DNA from: CAVVAL01 sp963740215 | Lineage (GTDB): Bacteria > Actinomycetota > Actinomycetes > Mycobacteriales > Cryptosporangiaceae | Assembly (NCBI GenBank): GCA_963740215.1 | Contig: CAVUDJ010000008.1 | Coordinates: 1 to 64,000 of the forward strand | Length of the DNA stretch: 64,000 bases | Direction of reading: 5' to 3' | Shown here: positions 1 through 8,253 of the stretch, piece after piece | Numbering within the stretch: position 1 is the first letter of the stretch | Layout: each line of letters starts with the position of its first letter | Made by a program: the position numbers and the translations under genes | Notes under the pieces: generated by a model | The model's input: only the letters and a program-made list of their open reading frames with translations | Told to the model about the DNA's origin: nothing | Database searches by the model: none

Positions 1-240
1 GATCCATTCTTCGGGTCCGTCGACCACCTCCCACAGCACGCGCTTGCCCGGGTCAAGCTCAAGGACCTTCATGTCGAATCCACCGGCTCCGAACCGGAAT
101 TGGAGCACGCCGCCGAGGTCGTTGCCCTTGCCTTGGGTGTTGGTCGTCCACCAGCCGGCAAGCTCCTCGGCGGTGGTCAGGGCCGCGTAGACCTCGGCCG
201 GAGACGACTTGATTCCCACTCTGTGCAGGATGTCTACCAT
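1..240 (-). CDS. SRPBCC (AHSA1-type) domain protein, 3' end cut by window
   Basis: The first 80 codons are visible, running off the left edge. The start ATG is at 240 and the protein begins MVDILHRVGIKSSPAEVYAA. The N-terminal strand, the helix with AEVYAALTTAEELAGWW and the following FRFGAGGFDMKVLELDPGKR are typical of the AHSA1 branch of the START/SRPBCC ligand-binding fold. It is the last gene of a three-gene minus-strand unit (SRPBCC, ArsR, SRPBCC). Such genes paired with ArsR regulators are common in actinobacteria, but the ligand is unknown. Family call is sure, function open. Confidence 0.85.
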   Translation of the reverse strand, partial: MVDILHRVGIKSSPAEVYAALTTAEELAGWWTTNTQGKGNDLGGVLQFRFGAGGFDMKVLELDPGKRVLWEVVDGPEEWI

Positions 241-287
241 TTTCGGTTCCTCTTTCCAGTGTTGGTTCTCGTCTGAGCTTCGTGAAT

Positions 288-641
288 TCATTGCTGCGTG
301 CCGCGCTGGTCTTTCCTGCGCTGAATAGCCTCGGCGATCCGCTTGATGCGCCGGAGCCTGGCGTCCCACGCTGCCCCCACCGAGGACAGCTGCGCGACCG
401 CGCGAGCAAGTTGCGCCTCGTCCACCCGGTACCTCCGCTCTCGCCCGGCCGGCGTGGCGTGCACCAAGCCGACGCGGTCGAGCACGCCGAGATGTTTCGC
501 GATGGCCTGCCGTGTCACGGGCAGCTGCTCGCTGAGGCTGGTGGCGGTGCCGTCGCCGTCGGCCAGGAGCAGGTCGAGCATCCGCCGACGGGTCGGATCC
601 CCGACCGCGGACCACAGGTCGTCGTCGACGGCGGTGGTCAT
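288..641 (-). CDS. ArsR-family winged-helix transcriptional regulator
   Basis: A 117-residue protein starting MTTAVDDDLWSAVGDPTRRR. The recognition helix region reads LPVTRQAIAKHLGVLDRVGL, followed by the wing with GRERRYRV, as in the ArsR subgroup that accompanies AHSA1/SRPBCC genes. There is no metal-binding CxC motif, so it is probably not a metal sensor. Its ATG overlaps the stop of the upstream SRPBCC gene (ATGA at 641-638), so translation is probably coupled. It probably represses its own operon through the two palindromes at 1110-1176 (inference). Confidence 0.9.
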   Translation of the reverse strand: MTTAVDDDLWSAVGDPTRRRMLDLLLADGDGTATSLSEQLPVTRQAIAKHLGVLDRVGLVHATPAGRERRYRVDEAQLARAVAQLSSVGAAWDARLRRIKRIAEAIQRRKDQRGTQQ

Positions 642-1090
642 GGGGTGGACACCAGCCGCGCGAGGTACTCCCCGAGTCGGGGAACAAAGGTGTCCCAACC
701 CACGCTGTGCTCGCGGTACTGCTCCTCCAACTTGGCGGCCTCCCAGCCCATCTCCCGGAACCCGGTCTCGGTGAGCCGGATCCTGGTGCCCGTGCCCGAC
801 GGGGTGAGCTCGAAGGTGACCAGCAGTGAGTTGGCGGAGTCGTCGACCTTGCCGTCGGGATAGCACCAGCGGAACGCGAACAACCGCGGCGGCTCGGCGT
901 TCACCACGGTGATCGGGACGACATCTGCCCTGTCGCCCCAGACAAGCTCACCGACCGCGCCGGGAGTCGCTTCGAACGTGGCATCGTCGGTCCACCATTC
1001 CGAGATGTGCTCAGGGCTGCTGACGACCTCGTAGACCACCTCGGGCGAGGCGTCGACGTGGATCTCGCGTTCGATGCTGCCGTACTCCAT
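638..1090 (-). CDS. SRPBCC (AHSA1-type) domain protein
   Basis: A 150-residue protein from ATG 1090 (MEYGSIEREIHVDAS), chosen because a GGAGGAAGAG Shine-Dalgarno lies just upstream; a start at 1129 is also open. The pattern PEVVYEVVSSPEHISEWW near the start and the long C-terminal helix with GWEAAKLEEQYREHSVGWD are characteristic of AHSA1 proteins with a C-terminal helix over a hydrophobic cavity. First gene of the operon with the ArsR gene and the second SRPBCC gene. Ligand unknown. Confidence 0.9.
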   Translation of the reverse strand: MEYGSIEREIHVDASPEVVYEVVSSPEHISEWWTDDATFEATPGAVGELVWGDRADVVPITVVNAEPPRLFAFRWCYPDGKVDDSANSLLVTFELTPSGTGTRIRLTETGFREMGWEAAKLEEQYREHSVGWDTFVPRLGEYLARLVSTP

Positions 1091-1109
1091 ACTCTCCACT
1101 CTTCCTCCA

Positions 1110-1130
1110 TGCGCAACGTTTGGTTGCACA
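1110..1130. promoter_or_regulatory. Imperfect palindrome, probable ArsR operator 1
   Basis: Arms TGCGCAACG and GGTTGCACA around TTT. It lies about 20 bp upstream of the SRPBCC start at 1090 and repeats the arm sequence of the perfect palindrome at 1156-1176. Centre-to-centre distance is 46 bp. Assignment to the ArsR protein is inference from position and symmetry. Confidence 0.55.
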
Positions 1131-1155
1131 TCACGCTAGCGCCGCAATCCACTGT

Positions 1156-1176
1156 TGCGCAACCATCGGTTGCGCA
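1156..1176. promoter_or_regulatory. Perfect palindrome, probable ArsR operator 2
   Basis: Perfect 9-bp arms TGCGCAACC and GGTTGCGCA separated by ATC. It sits upstream of the SRPBCC-ArsR-SRPBCC operon and shares its half-site with 1110-1130. ArsR dimers bind such palindromes. The rest of the stretch to 1440 shows no gene I can support. Confidence 0.6.
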
Positions 1177-1440
1177 CTTCGAGGCGACGGAGGGTTCGCG
1201 GCACTGGACCGAAATGGAGCCGGGGGCAGGCCGAGTAAGACCGATCCGGCGACGCGTGAGCGGATCGCTCGGTGCTGCGGCGCGCGGTGGCCTCGATGAG
1301 GCCGACCGCGTGTGCCACCGCGCTGGGCGGGTCGTCCCCTCCTGTGGCAGGAAGCTTTCCTCGAACCGATAGGCAGTGCCCGAGCAGAGGAGTAAGGCTA
1401 GTAACTGCCACAGACGCGGAATCTCACGGAGGAGGCAGCT

Positions 1441-1794
1441 GTGAAGCTCGATGAGCTCGTGACCAGGGCCGGAGATGCGATCACCGTCAGGAGAGTCTTC
1501 GGCGAGCCCTACGAGAAGGACGGCGTCACCATCATCACCGCGGCGACGGTGGCTGGTGGCGGCGGCGGTGGAGGCGGACACGACGAAGCAGGCCAGGAAG
1601 GCGAGGGCGGAGGCTTTGGCGTCGCCGCGCGGCCGGCTGGGGCCTACGTCATCAAGGAAGGCAAGATCCGGTGGCGCCCGGCGGTTGACGTCAACCGGTT
1701 ATTCGCGACAATCGGTGCAATCGTGATCACCTATCTGTTCACCCGCGCACGCATCGAGAAGGCACGCCTCAGGGCCGAGATCGATCGCTCCTGA
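1441..1794 (+). CDS. GerW/YtfJ-like small protein with C-terminal membrane segment
   Basis: 117 residues from GTG 1441, preceded by GGAGGAGGCAGCT. The N-terminal half (VRRVFGEPYEKDGVTIITAA followed by a run of eight glycines) matches the GerW/YtfJ family signature. In spore formers that family includes a spore germination protein, while actinobacterial members are of unknown role. The C-terminus has one predicted transmembrane helix (LFATIGAIVITYLFT) followed by a basic tail, so the protein is probably membrane-anchored. Stands alone upstream of the 1861 gene. Confidence 0.75.
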   Translation: MKLDELVTRAGDAITVRRVFGEPYEKDGVTIITAATVAGGGGGGGGHDEAGQEGEGGGFGVAARPAGAYVIKEGKIRWRPAVDVNRLFATIGAIVITYLFTRARIEKARLRAEIDRS

Positions 1795-1860
1795 CGAACC
1801 AAGTTGGCCGTGTAGTCGCCATGCGGCCGCAACCTGCACACCGACAGAGAGGACAGTTCA

Positions 1861-2745
1861 TTGCTCGACCCCACCCTTGCGCGGGTTGCCTGGCGCGCCG
1901 CTGAGCCGATCCACGGCATGATCTATTTCGCGCCGGAGGCCCACGAGCGGTACGCCGGGCTCGGCCTCGACCGCCGGATGGGGTACTTCGCCTCCCGTTC
2001 AGCCGCGCTGGGCCCGGTACCGGCCGAGCCGGTCATCGCCATGTTCTTCAACTTCAACCCGGCACTGGTGCGTGCCGCGCTTCCGGTCGCGTGGGAGCGG
2101 GCCGATCCGGCGACCGTGCTGCGGGCACGGCTGGAGAGCGCCGACGCCGCGCTGCGCCGCGCCCTCGGCACGGCGCTGGGCAAGTCGGCCGTCGTCGACG
2201 CGGCGACACTGGCGCGGCGGGCCGCCGAGGAGGCATGCGAGCACCTGCCGGGACGCCCGCTGTTCGCTGCGCACGCGGCGCTGCCGTGGCCCGACGAGCC
2301 GCACCTCGTGCTGTGGCACGCACAGACGCTGCTGCGCGAGTTCCGCGGCGATGGACACCTCGCCGCGCTACTGCACGCCGGTGTGGACGGCCTGGACGCG
2401 CTCGTGCTGCACGCAGCAACCGGACTGGTTCCCACCAGGTTCCTGCGCGACAGCCGGGGCTGGAGCGCCGAGCAGTGGACGGACGCCGTGGCGCGACTGC
2501 GTACGCGCGGCTTACTGCCCGGCGCGCCGGACGGGGACGCCGCGGATCTCACCCTCAGCGACGCCGGGCGGGACTTCCGGCAGTCGATCGAAACCCATAC
2601 CGACCTACTCGCCGAACCGGCCTACCGGGTGCTCGGCGCGGACGGGTGTGCCCGGCTGGCCGAGCTCGCCGGCCCGCTCGGCCGGGCCGTCGCCGACGCC
2701 GGGCTGCTCGACCCGCGCGGCGCGCTGACGACGAGGACCGAGTGA
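1861..2745 (+). CDS. SCO6745-type conserved actinobacterial protein
   Basis: 294 residues from TTG 1861, with GAGAGGACAG just upstream. It starts LDPTLARVAWRAAEPIHGMI and contains YFAPEAHERYAGLGLDRRM and FFNFNPALVRAALP. This pattern is that of the SCO6745-like family found in actinobacteria, sometimes labelled SalK-like. The C-terminal half is helical with a winged-helix look (LRTRGLLPGAPDGDAADLTL), but no DNA-binding role is shown. Enzymatic function is not known to me. Single gene, convergent with the next. Confidence 0.7.
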   Translation: MLDPTLARVAWRAAEPIHGMIYFAPEAHERYAGLGLDRRMGYFASRSAALGPVPAEPVIAMFFNFNPALVRAALPVAWERADPATVLRARLESADAALRRALGTALGKSAVVDAATLARRAAEEACEHLPGRPLFAAHAALPWPDEPHLVLWHAQTLLREFRGDGHLAALLHAGVDGLDALVLHAATGLVPTRFLRDSRGWSAEQWTDAVARLRTRGLLPGAPDGDAADLTLSDAGRDFRQSIETHTDLLAEPAYRVLGADGCARLAELAGPLGRAVADAGLLDPRGALTTRTE

Positions 2746-2791
2746 CGGCCGCGTGGCGCCGGCTCAAGCGGCCAGTTCCCGCGGCGAGCTG

Positions 2792-3148
2792 CTACGCGCC
2801 GCGTTGATCTGCCTCCCGCTCAAGGGCGTCGAAGTCGCTCTCGGCTACGGTCGCCTGCTCGGGGCTCAGCGTCCCATGCCTAAGGCCGGCAATCCATTGT
2901 CGTAACCGTGCCACCGAAATGGCCTGATTCCGCTGGAGGTTTTCGACGACCCGACCAACGCCGGTCGGCGGGTCATTCTTATCCGCCTCTTCGATTTCGT
3001 CCAGTCGGGCCTCCAACTCATCGAGATGGGAGCCCTCATCAGGATCCGGCTTCTGCCCCTGGCGATAGCGGATGACTGCGGCCACACCGGCCGCCGCCAG
3101 CGCGGCAACGGCAACGCCGGCCAGCACCCTCGTGGTTGCCTTCGTCAT
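2792..3148 (-). CDS. Small single-pass membrane protein with coiled-coil, unknown
   Basis: 118 residues from ATG 3148, preceded by GGAGAGGAGCGCT. Residues about 5-25 (RVLAGVAVAALAAAGVAAVI) form one membrane helix, followed by a basic stop-transfer stretch and an acidic, probably coiled-coil segment (LDELEARLDEIEEADK). The C-terminal part ends in EREADQRGA. I recognise no domain. It is separated from the DUF5709 gene on the same strand by two hairpin elements. Confidence 0.6.
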   Translation of the reverse strand: MTKATTRVLAGVAVAALAAAGVAAVIRYRQGQKPDPDEGSHLDELEARLDEIEEADKNDPPTGVGRVVENLQRNQAISVARLRQWIAGLRHGTLSPEQATVAESDFDALEREADQRGA

Positions 3149-3234
3149 AGCGCTCCTCTCCGCATGAGCAGAGCCACTCTGCCGCGATTCCGATGTCGGC
3201 ACTTGCCAGGGTAACGAGCGGGATCGCCATCCCC

Positions 3235-3283
3235 GGGTTGTGGTGAGATCGTGGAGTCTGGCTCGCTGATTTCACCACAACCC
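3235..3283. repeat. Hairpin repeat, copy 1
   Basis: Perfect 12-bp arms GGGTTGTGGTGA and TCACCACAACCC around a 25-nt loop. The left arm and loop core (GGTGAGATCGTG, then AGTCTGGCTC) recur at 28441-28463 in another intergenic region in the same orientation. Both copies lie between minus-strand genes, 3' of one and 5' of the next. It could be an RNA hairpin or a small dispersed repeat. Confidence 0.6.
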
Positions 3284-3383
3284 CGAAAGCCTTCTATTCG
3301 TTACGACCGGCTGGCCGGCGAGAAGCAGGGGCTGGCCGGCACGTTCGTCAGCCCCTCGCGCCGCTTCGCCCTCCCCGAACCGG

Positions 3384-3440
3384 ACTGTTCCGGAAGCGGC
3401 GCCCAAGCCGGGCGGCCGATGCAGCCATTTCCCCGACAGT
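3384..3440. repeat. 57-bp intergenic repeat, copy A
   Basis: Begins ACTGTTCCGG and ends CCATTTCCCCGACAGT. It is the same length (57 bp) as copies at 15005-15061 and 62826-62882, with the same ACTGT/ACAGT ends. The right 20 bp are almost invariant and the left half is variable. This copy abuts the stop codon of the DUF5709 gene, so here it might also end transcription. Confidence 0.7.
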
Positions 3441-3854
3441 TCACGCCGTGCCGTTGCCCCTGCCTGTTGCCTTGGGCGGCGGGAGTTGCTGGATCACGTG
3501 CATGGCGGCCTCCTCCGCCGACAGGGTGGTGTCGGCCCTGTCGGGCCCAACCAGGTCTGGATCAGTTCGCGAGTGCGAGCCATCAGCGCCCGCCACGAGC
3601 TGAGCGATCTCGCGCGCGGAAGTACGGCCGCTCCAGTCGGGATCCCGTTGCTCCTCGTTGGTGTCCGGCTCTTCCTCGACTAGCCGCTGCTGCAAGGACT
3701 GCCCTTGGGATGCTTCCGCTGCGGTAGTGCCGAATCGAAGAGACCCTCGGTACTGGTCTCCGGCGTCCCCTGTGTTGTCGCCGTCTCCATCTAGCAAGGT
3801 GTCCTCGGTGCCGTCACCCTCGAGGAGCTCGCCAACGTCATCACGTCTGGTCAT
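3441..3854 (-). CDS. DUF5709 family protein
   Basis: 137 residues from ATG 3854. The acidic N-terminus is followed by RFGTTAAEASQGQSLQQRL and VEEEPD, the signature of the actinobacterial DUF5709 family. The C-terminus carries LSAEEAAMHVIQ, also usual for the family. Hydrophilic, no membrane segment, probably partly disordered; function unknown. Codon use is like its neighbours. The 57-bp repeat starts directly after its stop. Confidence 0.8.
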   Translation of the reverse strand: MTRRDDVGELLEGDGTEDTLLDGDGDNTGDAGDQYRGSLRFGTTAAEASQGQSLQQRLVEEEPDTNEEQRDPDWSGRTSAREIAQLVAGADGSHSRTDPDLVGPDRADTTLSAEEAAMHVIQQLPPPKATGRGNGTA

Positions 3855-4154
3855 GTCTGACCTCGGAACTGGCCGCAGCGCCGCGGGCCTGGCGAGCGGT
3901 CTACGGCCGCCTGCTGCTCAGGTTAGCCCCCTACCTCTCCCCTCCCTTGGTCAGGCTTCCGGTCCAGCGGTTACCGAGCGGGAAATTGACGCCACGGTAC
4001 GAAGTCGCTCTTCCCATCCCAGGGAAAAGTCGCGGCTTGGTTGAACTGCTCTGGTGTGTGCGCCGTTCCGGTGGGTGTGACCGTTGTGAAAGGTACCGGC
4101 CAATTCTGAGCGGTTTGCAAATCCGCCCTGTTCAGCATGCAACATGGAGGAAGA
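3855..4154. other. Intergenic stretch, no gene seen
   Basis: Between the divergent DUF5709 gene and the secreted-protein locus. It is less GC-rich near 3940-4140 than the surroundings, as promoters often are, but I see no convincing gene, repeat or operator. Confidence 0.4.
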
Positions 4155-4766
4155 ATGCGGAAGTTTGCTGTTGGCCTTGCGGCTGTTGCCGTGGTCGGCG
4201 GGATGATCGCGGCGGCGTCGTACGCGCACGCCGATCCATCCGTGAAGAAACTGTTCGAGGACTGCGGCAACACGGATCTCGTCAGTTCCTGCAAGATCAA
4301 CGAACCGGTGAATCTCCGGAAGTCCCTCGGCCAGCAGCAGCAGGTAGGCAGCGCGGCGTGGAACTGCAGCGAGACCGGCGAGGTGGGGAAGGAGGGCGGT
4401 GGTAGCACCACGACCAGTACCACGACATCGCTTGAGGCGACTGCGAGCGTGAGCTGCCGGATTCGCGCAGGTGTTCGAGGCGAACTTCTCGGCGACCTTC
4501 GGTCAGAGCTGGACGCGTGAGGAGTCCAAAGAGGAGAAGACGTCCATCACGAAGGGCCGCGCGAGGTCGGCTGGCTGAACCATGGCCCCGCGCTCCAGAG
4601 CACGGATGTGCATATCGAGGTGTTCTATAAAGACAAGGTCGACGATCACTTCAAGTGGTTCACGGAGGGCGACCAGAACCGGACGACCATCACCGGACCT
4701 GACCCCTCCGGCAGGGGCAACACCGTCGGTTACACCCGCGCCATACCGCGGACCAGATCGGGGTGA
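4155..4766 (+). pseudogene. Frameshifted secreted protein, unknown family
   Basis: Starts at ATG 4155 behind GGAGGAAGA, with a clear signal peptide (MRKFAVGLAAVAVVGGMIAA, then cleavage near ASYAHA-DPS). The mature part has a Thr/Ser-rich stretch near 4400. After about 4455 the protein sense moves to a second frame (FAQVFEANFSATFGQSWTRE) and near 4560 to a third (VGWLNHGPALQSTDVHIEVF), ending at 4764-4766. It is therefore either broken or carries sequencing indels. The alternation of polar beta-like strands suggests an extracellular domain, but I do not recognise it. Confidence 0.55.
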
Positions 4767-5159
4767 CAATCGCCGGCCGCCACGTCTTCGACCTGACGGA
4801 CGGCTGGGACGGGAAGCCTCCGAGCGGATCGACCACGTGGTCGTCGTGACACACGGCCGAAGCCCGAGGGCTGGGACCCCGAGGCGCCGTTTCACTCGTC
4901 GACGGCGTCAGAGCAGGTGGTAGCCAAGGCGCAGGAGCTTGCGGGTGACCGCATGGTCGAGGTCGCCGCTGGCGACGTCGGTGGCCAGGCGCTTGCCGCG
5001 GGCCTGATCGACGAGGTGCGCATGGACGTCGTACCCGTCGTGTTCGGGTCCGGCAAGCGCTACTTCGGGTCGGTCCACGCGCAGCACCTGTTGGAGGATC
5101 CTGACGTGGTGATTAGAGCAACCGGGTGCTTCACCTGCGCTATCGGGTGCGCCGTTGAC
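4751..5159 (+). pseudogene. RibD/DHFR-like reductase remnant, N-terminus missing
   Basis: The pieces GVTIAGRHVFDLTDGWDG, VAKAQELAGDRMVEVAAGD, LAAGLIDEVRMDVVPVVFG and VLHLRYRVRR are, in order, the C-terminal two thirds of the dihydrofolate-reductase-like RibD C-terminal family of actinobacteria. They lie in at least three frames, with shifts near 4840-4900 and 5125. The N-terminal NADP-binding start is absent because the preceding secreted-protein locus runs straight into it. Best read as a truncated, decayed gene, though indels in the sequence could explain part of it. Confidence 0.6.
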
Positions 5160-5261
5160 CGATCTGAGCGGGTACGCGAAGAAGTCCACTGCGAACGGTG
5201 ACACAAGATCGGGCTTCCGGCTGCGTTTGCGCATCGCTGTCCCTGGTCGGGCAGCCCGTCA

Positions 5262-5978
5262 CTACGGGACGCGTTCCCAGCCGCGGCGTGGCGCCCGTGT
5301 GCCGAGTGCGGCGTCGCGGCTGCGGTACACGATGTACGGACGTGTCAGGTAGCCCAGCGGTGCGCTGAAGACGTGGACGAGCCGCGTGAACGGCCACAGC
5401 GCGAACAGCAGGAACGCGGCCAGGCCGTGGAGCTGGAATCCGATCGGCGCCTCGGCCATGAGTTCGGGGTGCAGGTCGAAGCGGAAGATCCCGCGGAACC
5501 ACACCGACACGCCCTCGCGGTAGTCGTAGTGCCCGACAAGGTTCGCGATGGCGGTGTTGACAAGGCCGAGGACGATCACGGTCGCCAGCACCACGTACAT
5601 CAGCTTGTCCATCCTGGTGGTGGCTGAGAACACCGGCCCCACGGTGCGGCGGCGGTAGATCAGGATCGCCATGCCGACGAGCGTGCAGAAGCCTGCGACG
5701 GTGCCGAGGCCGACCGCCATCACGTGGTACGCGCCCTCGGAGATCCCGAGCGCCTCGGTCCAGGACTTCGGTATGCCGAGGCCCATGACGTGGCCGAGCA
5801 GGACGACGAGGATTCCGAAGTGGAACAGCGGGCTGCCCAGGCGCAGCAACCGGTTCTCGTACAGCTGGGAGGACCGGGTGGTCCAGCCGAACTTGTCGTA
5901 CCGGTACCGCCACACGTGTCCGAGCACGAAGACCGCGAGGCAGATGTAGGGCACGGCGACCCACAGCACGGTGTTCAT
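5262..5978 (-). CDS. narI: Respiratory nitrate reductase gamma subunit (cytochrome b)
   Basis: 238 residues, the usual length of NarI. It has five hydrophobic helices and the family pattern YENRLLRLGSPLFHFGILVV near residue 40, with heme-ligand histidines expected in HFGILVVLLGH and in FQLHGLAAFLLFALWPFTRLVH. NarI is the membrane quinol oxidase that passes electrons to NarH. Last gene of the narK-G-H-J-I run; its ATG overlaps the narJ stop (ATGA). Confidence 0.95.
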   Translation of the reverse strand: MNTVLWVAVPYICLAVFVLGHVWRYRYDKFGWTTRSSQLYENRLLRLGSPLFHFGILVVLLGHVMGLGIPKSWTEALGISEGAYHVMAVGLGTVAGFCTLVGMAILIYRRRTVGPVFSATTRMDKLMYVVLATVIVLGLVNTAIANLVGHYDYREGVSVWFRGIFRFDLHPELMAEAPIGFQLHGLAAFLLFALWPFTRLVHVFSAPLGYLTRPYIVYRSRDAALGTRAPRRGWERVP

Positions 5979-6595
5979 CGGCTCACTCCCTGCGGCATGT
6001 ACTCGGGCGGTGCGAACGGTGCGAGGCCCACCTCCTCGGCCGGCGGCCCCTCGGCTGCGAGCCGGGCCACGGCGTCGCGTTCCCGGCCGGCCAGCGGGGG
6101 CAATGTGGACGAGACGGCGTCCAGCACGTCGGCGTACGGCGAGCCGGCATCGTGCAGCGCCAGCCGCAGCAGTTCCAGGCCGGCGCGGTGCTCGATCAGC
6201 AGGCGGCGGCCGATCTTCGGGTCAACGGTGGCGGCGAACTCCAGCACGACGGCGAGGTGGTCGGGCAACTCCTCGTCGCTGAGGACATAGCCGGCGATCC
6301 GGTACGCGTGCTTGAACCGCAGCAGTGCCATGCCGCGCTTCCGGGTGTCGCCGTGGGCGTAGTAGGTCAGGTAGGGGCAGCAGCGCTTGCGGTGGTCGAA
6401 GGTGGCCACGTAGTCGGCGGCGAGCTCGGGAACGGGCGTCGCGTCGAGATGGTCGAGGAACCGTGTCAGTGCCGGGTTTCCCAGCGCGCGTGCCGCTGAC
6501 CGCAGAAGGTCGCTGCGAGCCAGCAGCCGCTCGTCGGGGTAGTCGAGCAGCAGCGACGCGGACTGCCACACGAGCACGCTCTCGGTCTCGTTCAC
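5975..6595 (-). CDS. narJ: Nitrate reductase assembly chaperone NarJ
   Basis: 206 residues from GTG 6595, which overlaps the narH stop (GTGA). NarJ is a cytoplasmic TorD-family chaperone for molybdenum-cofactor insertion into NarG and is not part of the final enzyme. The family core YVATFDHRKRCCPYLTYY is present at about residues 60-80, followed by GDTRKRGMALLRFKHAYR. The Pro/Ala-rich C-terminus ends in FAPPEYMPQGVSR. The position between narH and narI is the standard order. Confidence 0.93.
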   Translation of the reverse strand: MNETESVLVWQSASLLLDYPDERLLARSDLLRSAARALGNPALTRFLDHLDATPVPELAADYVATFDHRKRCCPYLTYYAHGDTRKRGMALLRFKHAYRIAGYVLSDEELPDHLAVVLEFAATVDPKIGRRLLIEHRAGLELLRLALHDAGSPYADVLDAVSSTLPPLAGRERDAVARLAAEGPPAEEVGLAPFAPPEYMPQGVSR

Positions 6596-8253
6596 GGCTC
6601 GTCCCCCTCGTCGCGTCGGGGTGGAAACAGCCCGTCGGGCATGCCCTTGCCGTCCCAGTTCAGCAGGTTCACACGCGCGGCCTTGTCGCCTGGGCCGGCG
6701 ATCGTGTCCGCCGTCTGCCGCTGCTGGAGCATGTGGAAGTTCTCCACCGCGATCGGGGTGGCGCCGCCGGAGCTCTCCCCGAACGGCCCGGAGCCACCCA
6801 TTCCCGGCCCACCTTCGTAGTCCAGGCTGCACCCGAGTTCTTCCAGGTCGTGCGCCTGCTCGGCGTGGGCCGGCGGGATGACGTACCGCTCGTCGTACTT
6901 CGCGATGGCGAGCAGCCGGTACATGCGGCGGATCTCCGCGCCCGTCATGCCCACCGCAGCAGCGATCGACTCGTCCTCTGCCCGTCCCAGGTTGAGCTCG
7001 CGCATGTAGCTGCGCATCGCGGCGAGCCGGCGCAGCACGCCGTCGACCGGTGCGGTGTCGCCTGCGGTGAACAGCCGGGCCAGGTACTCGATCGGGATGC
7101 GGAGCGCGTCGATCGCCGCGAACAGGTTAGTGCGGTCCTCGGCGTCGTGGCCCGTGTCGCGGACCACGTCGACCACCGGCGACAGCGGCGGGATGTACCA
7201 GACCATCGGCATCGTCCGGTACTCCGGGTGCAGCGGCAGCGCCACCTTGAACGTGTTGATCAGCGCCCACACCGGCGAGCGCTGCGCGGCCTCGATCCAG
7301 TCGCGCGGGATGCCGGCCCGCTCGGCCTCGCGCACGACATCCGGGTCGTTCGGGTCGAGGAACACGCCGCGCTGTGCCTCGTAGAGGCCGTGTTCGTCCG
7401 GAGTGGACGCCGCAGCCAGCACCCGGTCGGCGTCGTAGAGCATGAGCCCGATGTAGCGCAGCCGACCGACGCAGGTCTCCGCGCACACCGTCGGGATGCC
7501 GACCTCGACGCGGGGGAAGCAGAACGTGCACTTCTCCGCCTTGCCGGTGCGGTGGTTGAAGTACACCTTCTTGTACGGGCAGCCGGTGACGCACATCCGC
7601 CAGCCCCGGCAGCGGTCCTGGTCGACCAGCACGATGCCGTCCTCGGTGCGCTTGTAGATCGCTCCGGACGGGCAGGACGCCGCGCACGACGGGTTGAGGC
7701 AGTGCTCGCAGATCCGCGGCAGGTAGAACATGAACGTCTGCTCGAACTCGAACGTCACCTTCTGCTCGATGCCCGCGAGCAGCGGGTCCTTGTCGCCGTG
7801 GTCGGGTGAGCCGCCGAGGTCGTCGTCCCAGTTGGCGCTCCACGAGATCTTCATGTTCTCGCCGCTGATCAGCGACTTGGGCCGGGCCACCGGAGTGTGT
7901 TCCTGCAGCGGCGCGTTGGTCAGCGTGTCGTAGTCGTACGTCCAGGGTTCGTAGTAGTCGTCCAGCGCCGGCATTGTCGGGCTGGAGAAGATCGTCAGGA
8001 GCTTCTTCAGCCGGCCGCCGCCCTTGAGCCTGAGCCGCCCGCGCCTGCCCAGCTCCCAGCCGCCGCGCCAGCGCTCCTGGTCCTCGTAGCGGCGCGGGTA
8101 GCCCTGGCCGGGCCGGGTCTCCACGTTGTTGAACCACACGTACTCGACGCCGCTGCGGTTGGTCCACGCCTGCTTGCACGTCACCGAGCAGGTGTGGCAG
8201 CCGATGCACTTGTCGAGGTTCATGACCATCGCCATCTGGGCCATCACGCGCAT
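6592..8253 (-). CDS. narH: Respiratory nitrate reductase beta subunit (Fe-S protein)
   Basis: 553 residues from ATG 8253; the narG stop and this start share one base (TGATG). The four cysteine clusters are complete: CIGCHTCSVTCK near the N-terminus, CEHCLNPSCAASCP, CRGWRMCVTGCPYKK (Trp in place of one Cys, as in NarH proteins with one [3Fe-4S] cluster) and CTFCFPRVEVGIPTVCAETC. NarH carries electrons from the NarI hemes to the NarG cofactor on the cytoplasmic face. No disruptions seen. Confidence 0.96.
   Translation of the reverse strand: MRVMAQMAMVMNLDKCIGCHTCSVTCKQAWTNRSGVEYVWFNNVETRPGQGYPRRYEDQERWRGGWELGRRGRLRLKGGGRLKKLLTIFSSPTMPALDDYYEPWTYDYDTLTNAPLQEHTPVARPKSLISGENMKISWSANWDDDLGGSPDHGDKDPLLAGIEQKVTFEFEQTFMFYLPRICEHCLNPSCAASCPSGAIYKRTEDGIVLVDQDRCRGWRMCVTGCPYKKVYFNHRTGKAEKCTFCFPRVEVGIPTVCAETCVGRLRYIGLMLYDADRVLAAASTPDEHGLYEAQRGVFLDPNDPDVVREAERAGIPRDWIEAAQRSPVWALINTFKVALPLHPEYRTMPMVWYIPPLSPVVDVVRDTGHDAEDRTNLFAAIDALRIPIEYLARLFTAGDTAPVDGVLRRLAAMRSYMRELNLGRAEDESIAAAVGMTGAEIRRMYRLLAIAKYDERYVIPPAHAEQAHDLEELGCSLDYEGGPGMGGSGPFGESSGGATPIAVENFHMLQQRQTADTIAGPGDKAARVNLLNWDGKGMPDGLFPPRRDEGDEP

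Noticed and set aside
1555..1585. Poly-glycine run in the GerW-like gene as a simple-sequence repeat
   Set aside because: The glycine run is a normal feature of the family at this place.
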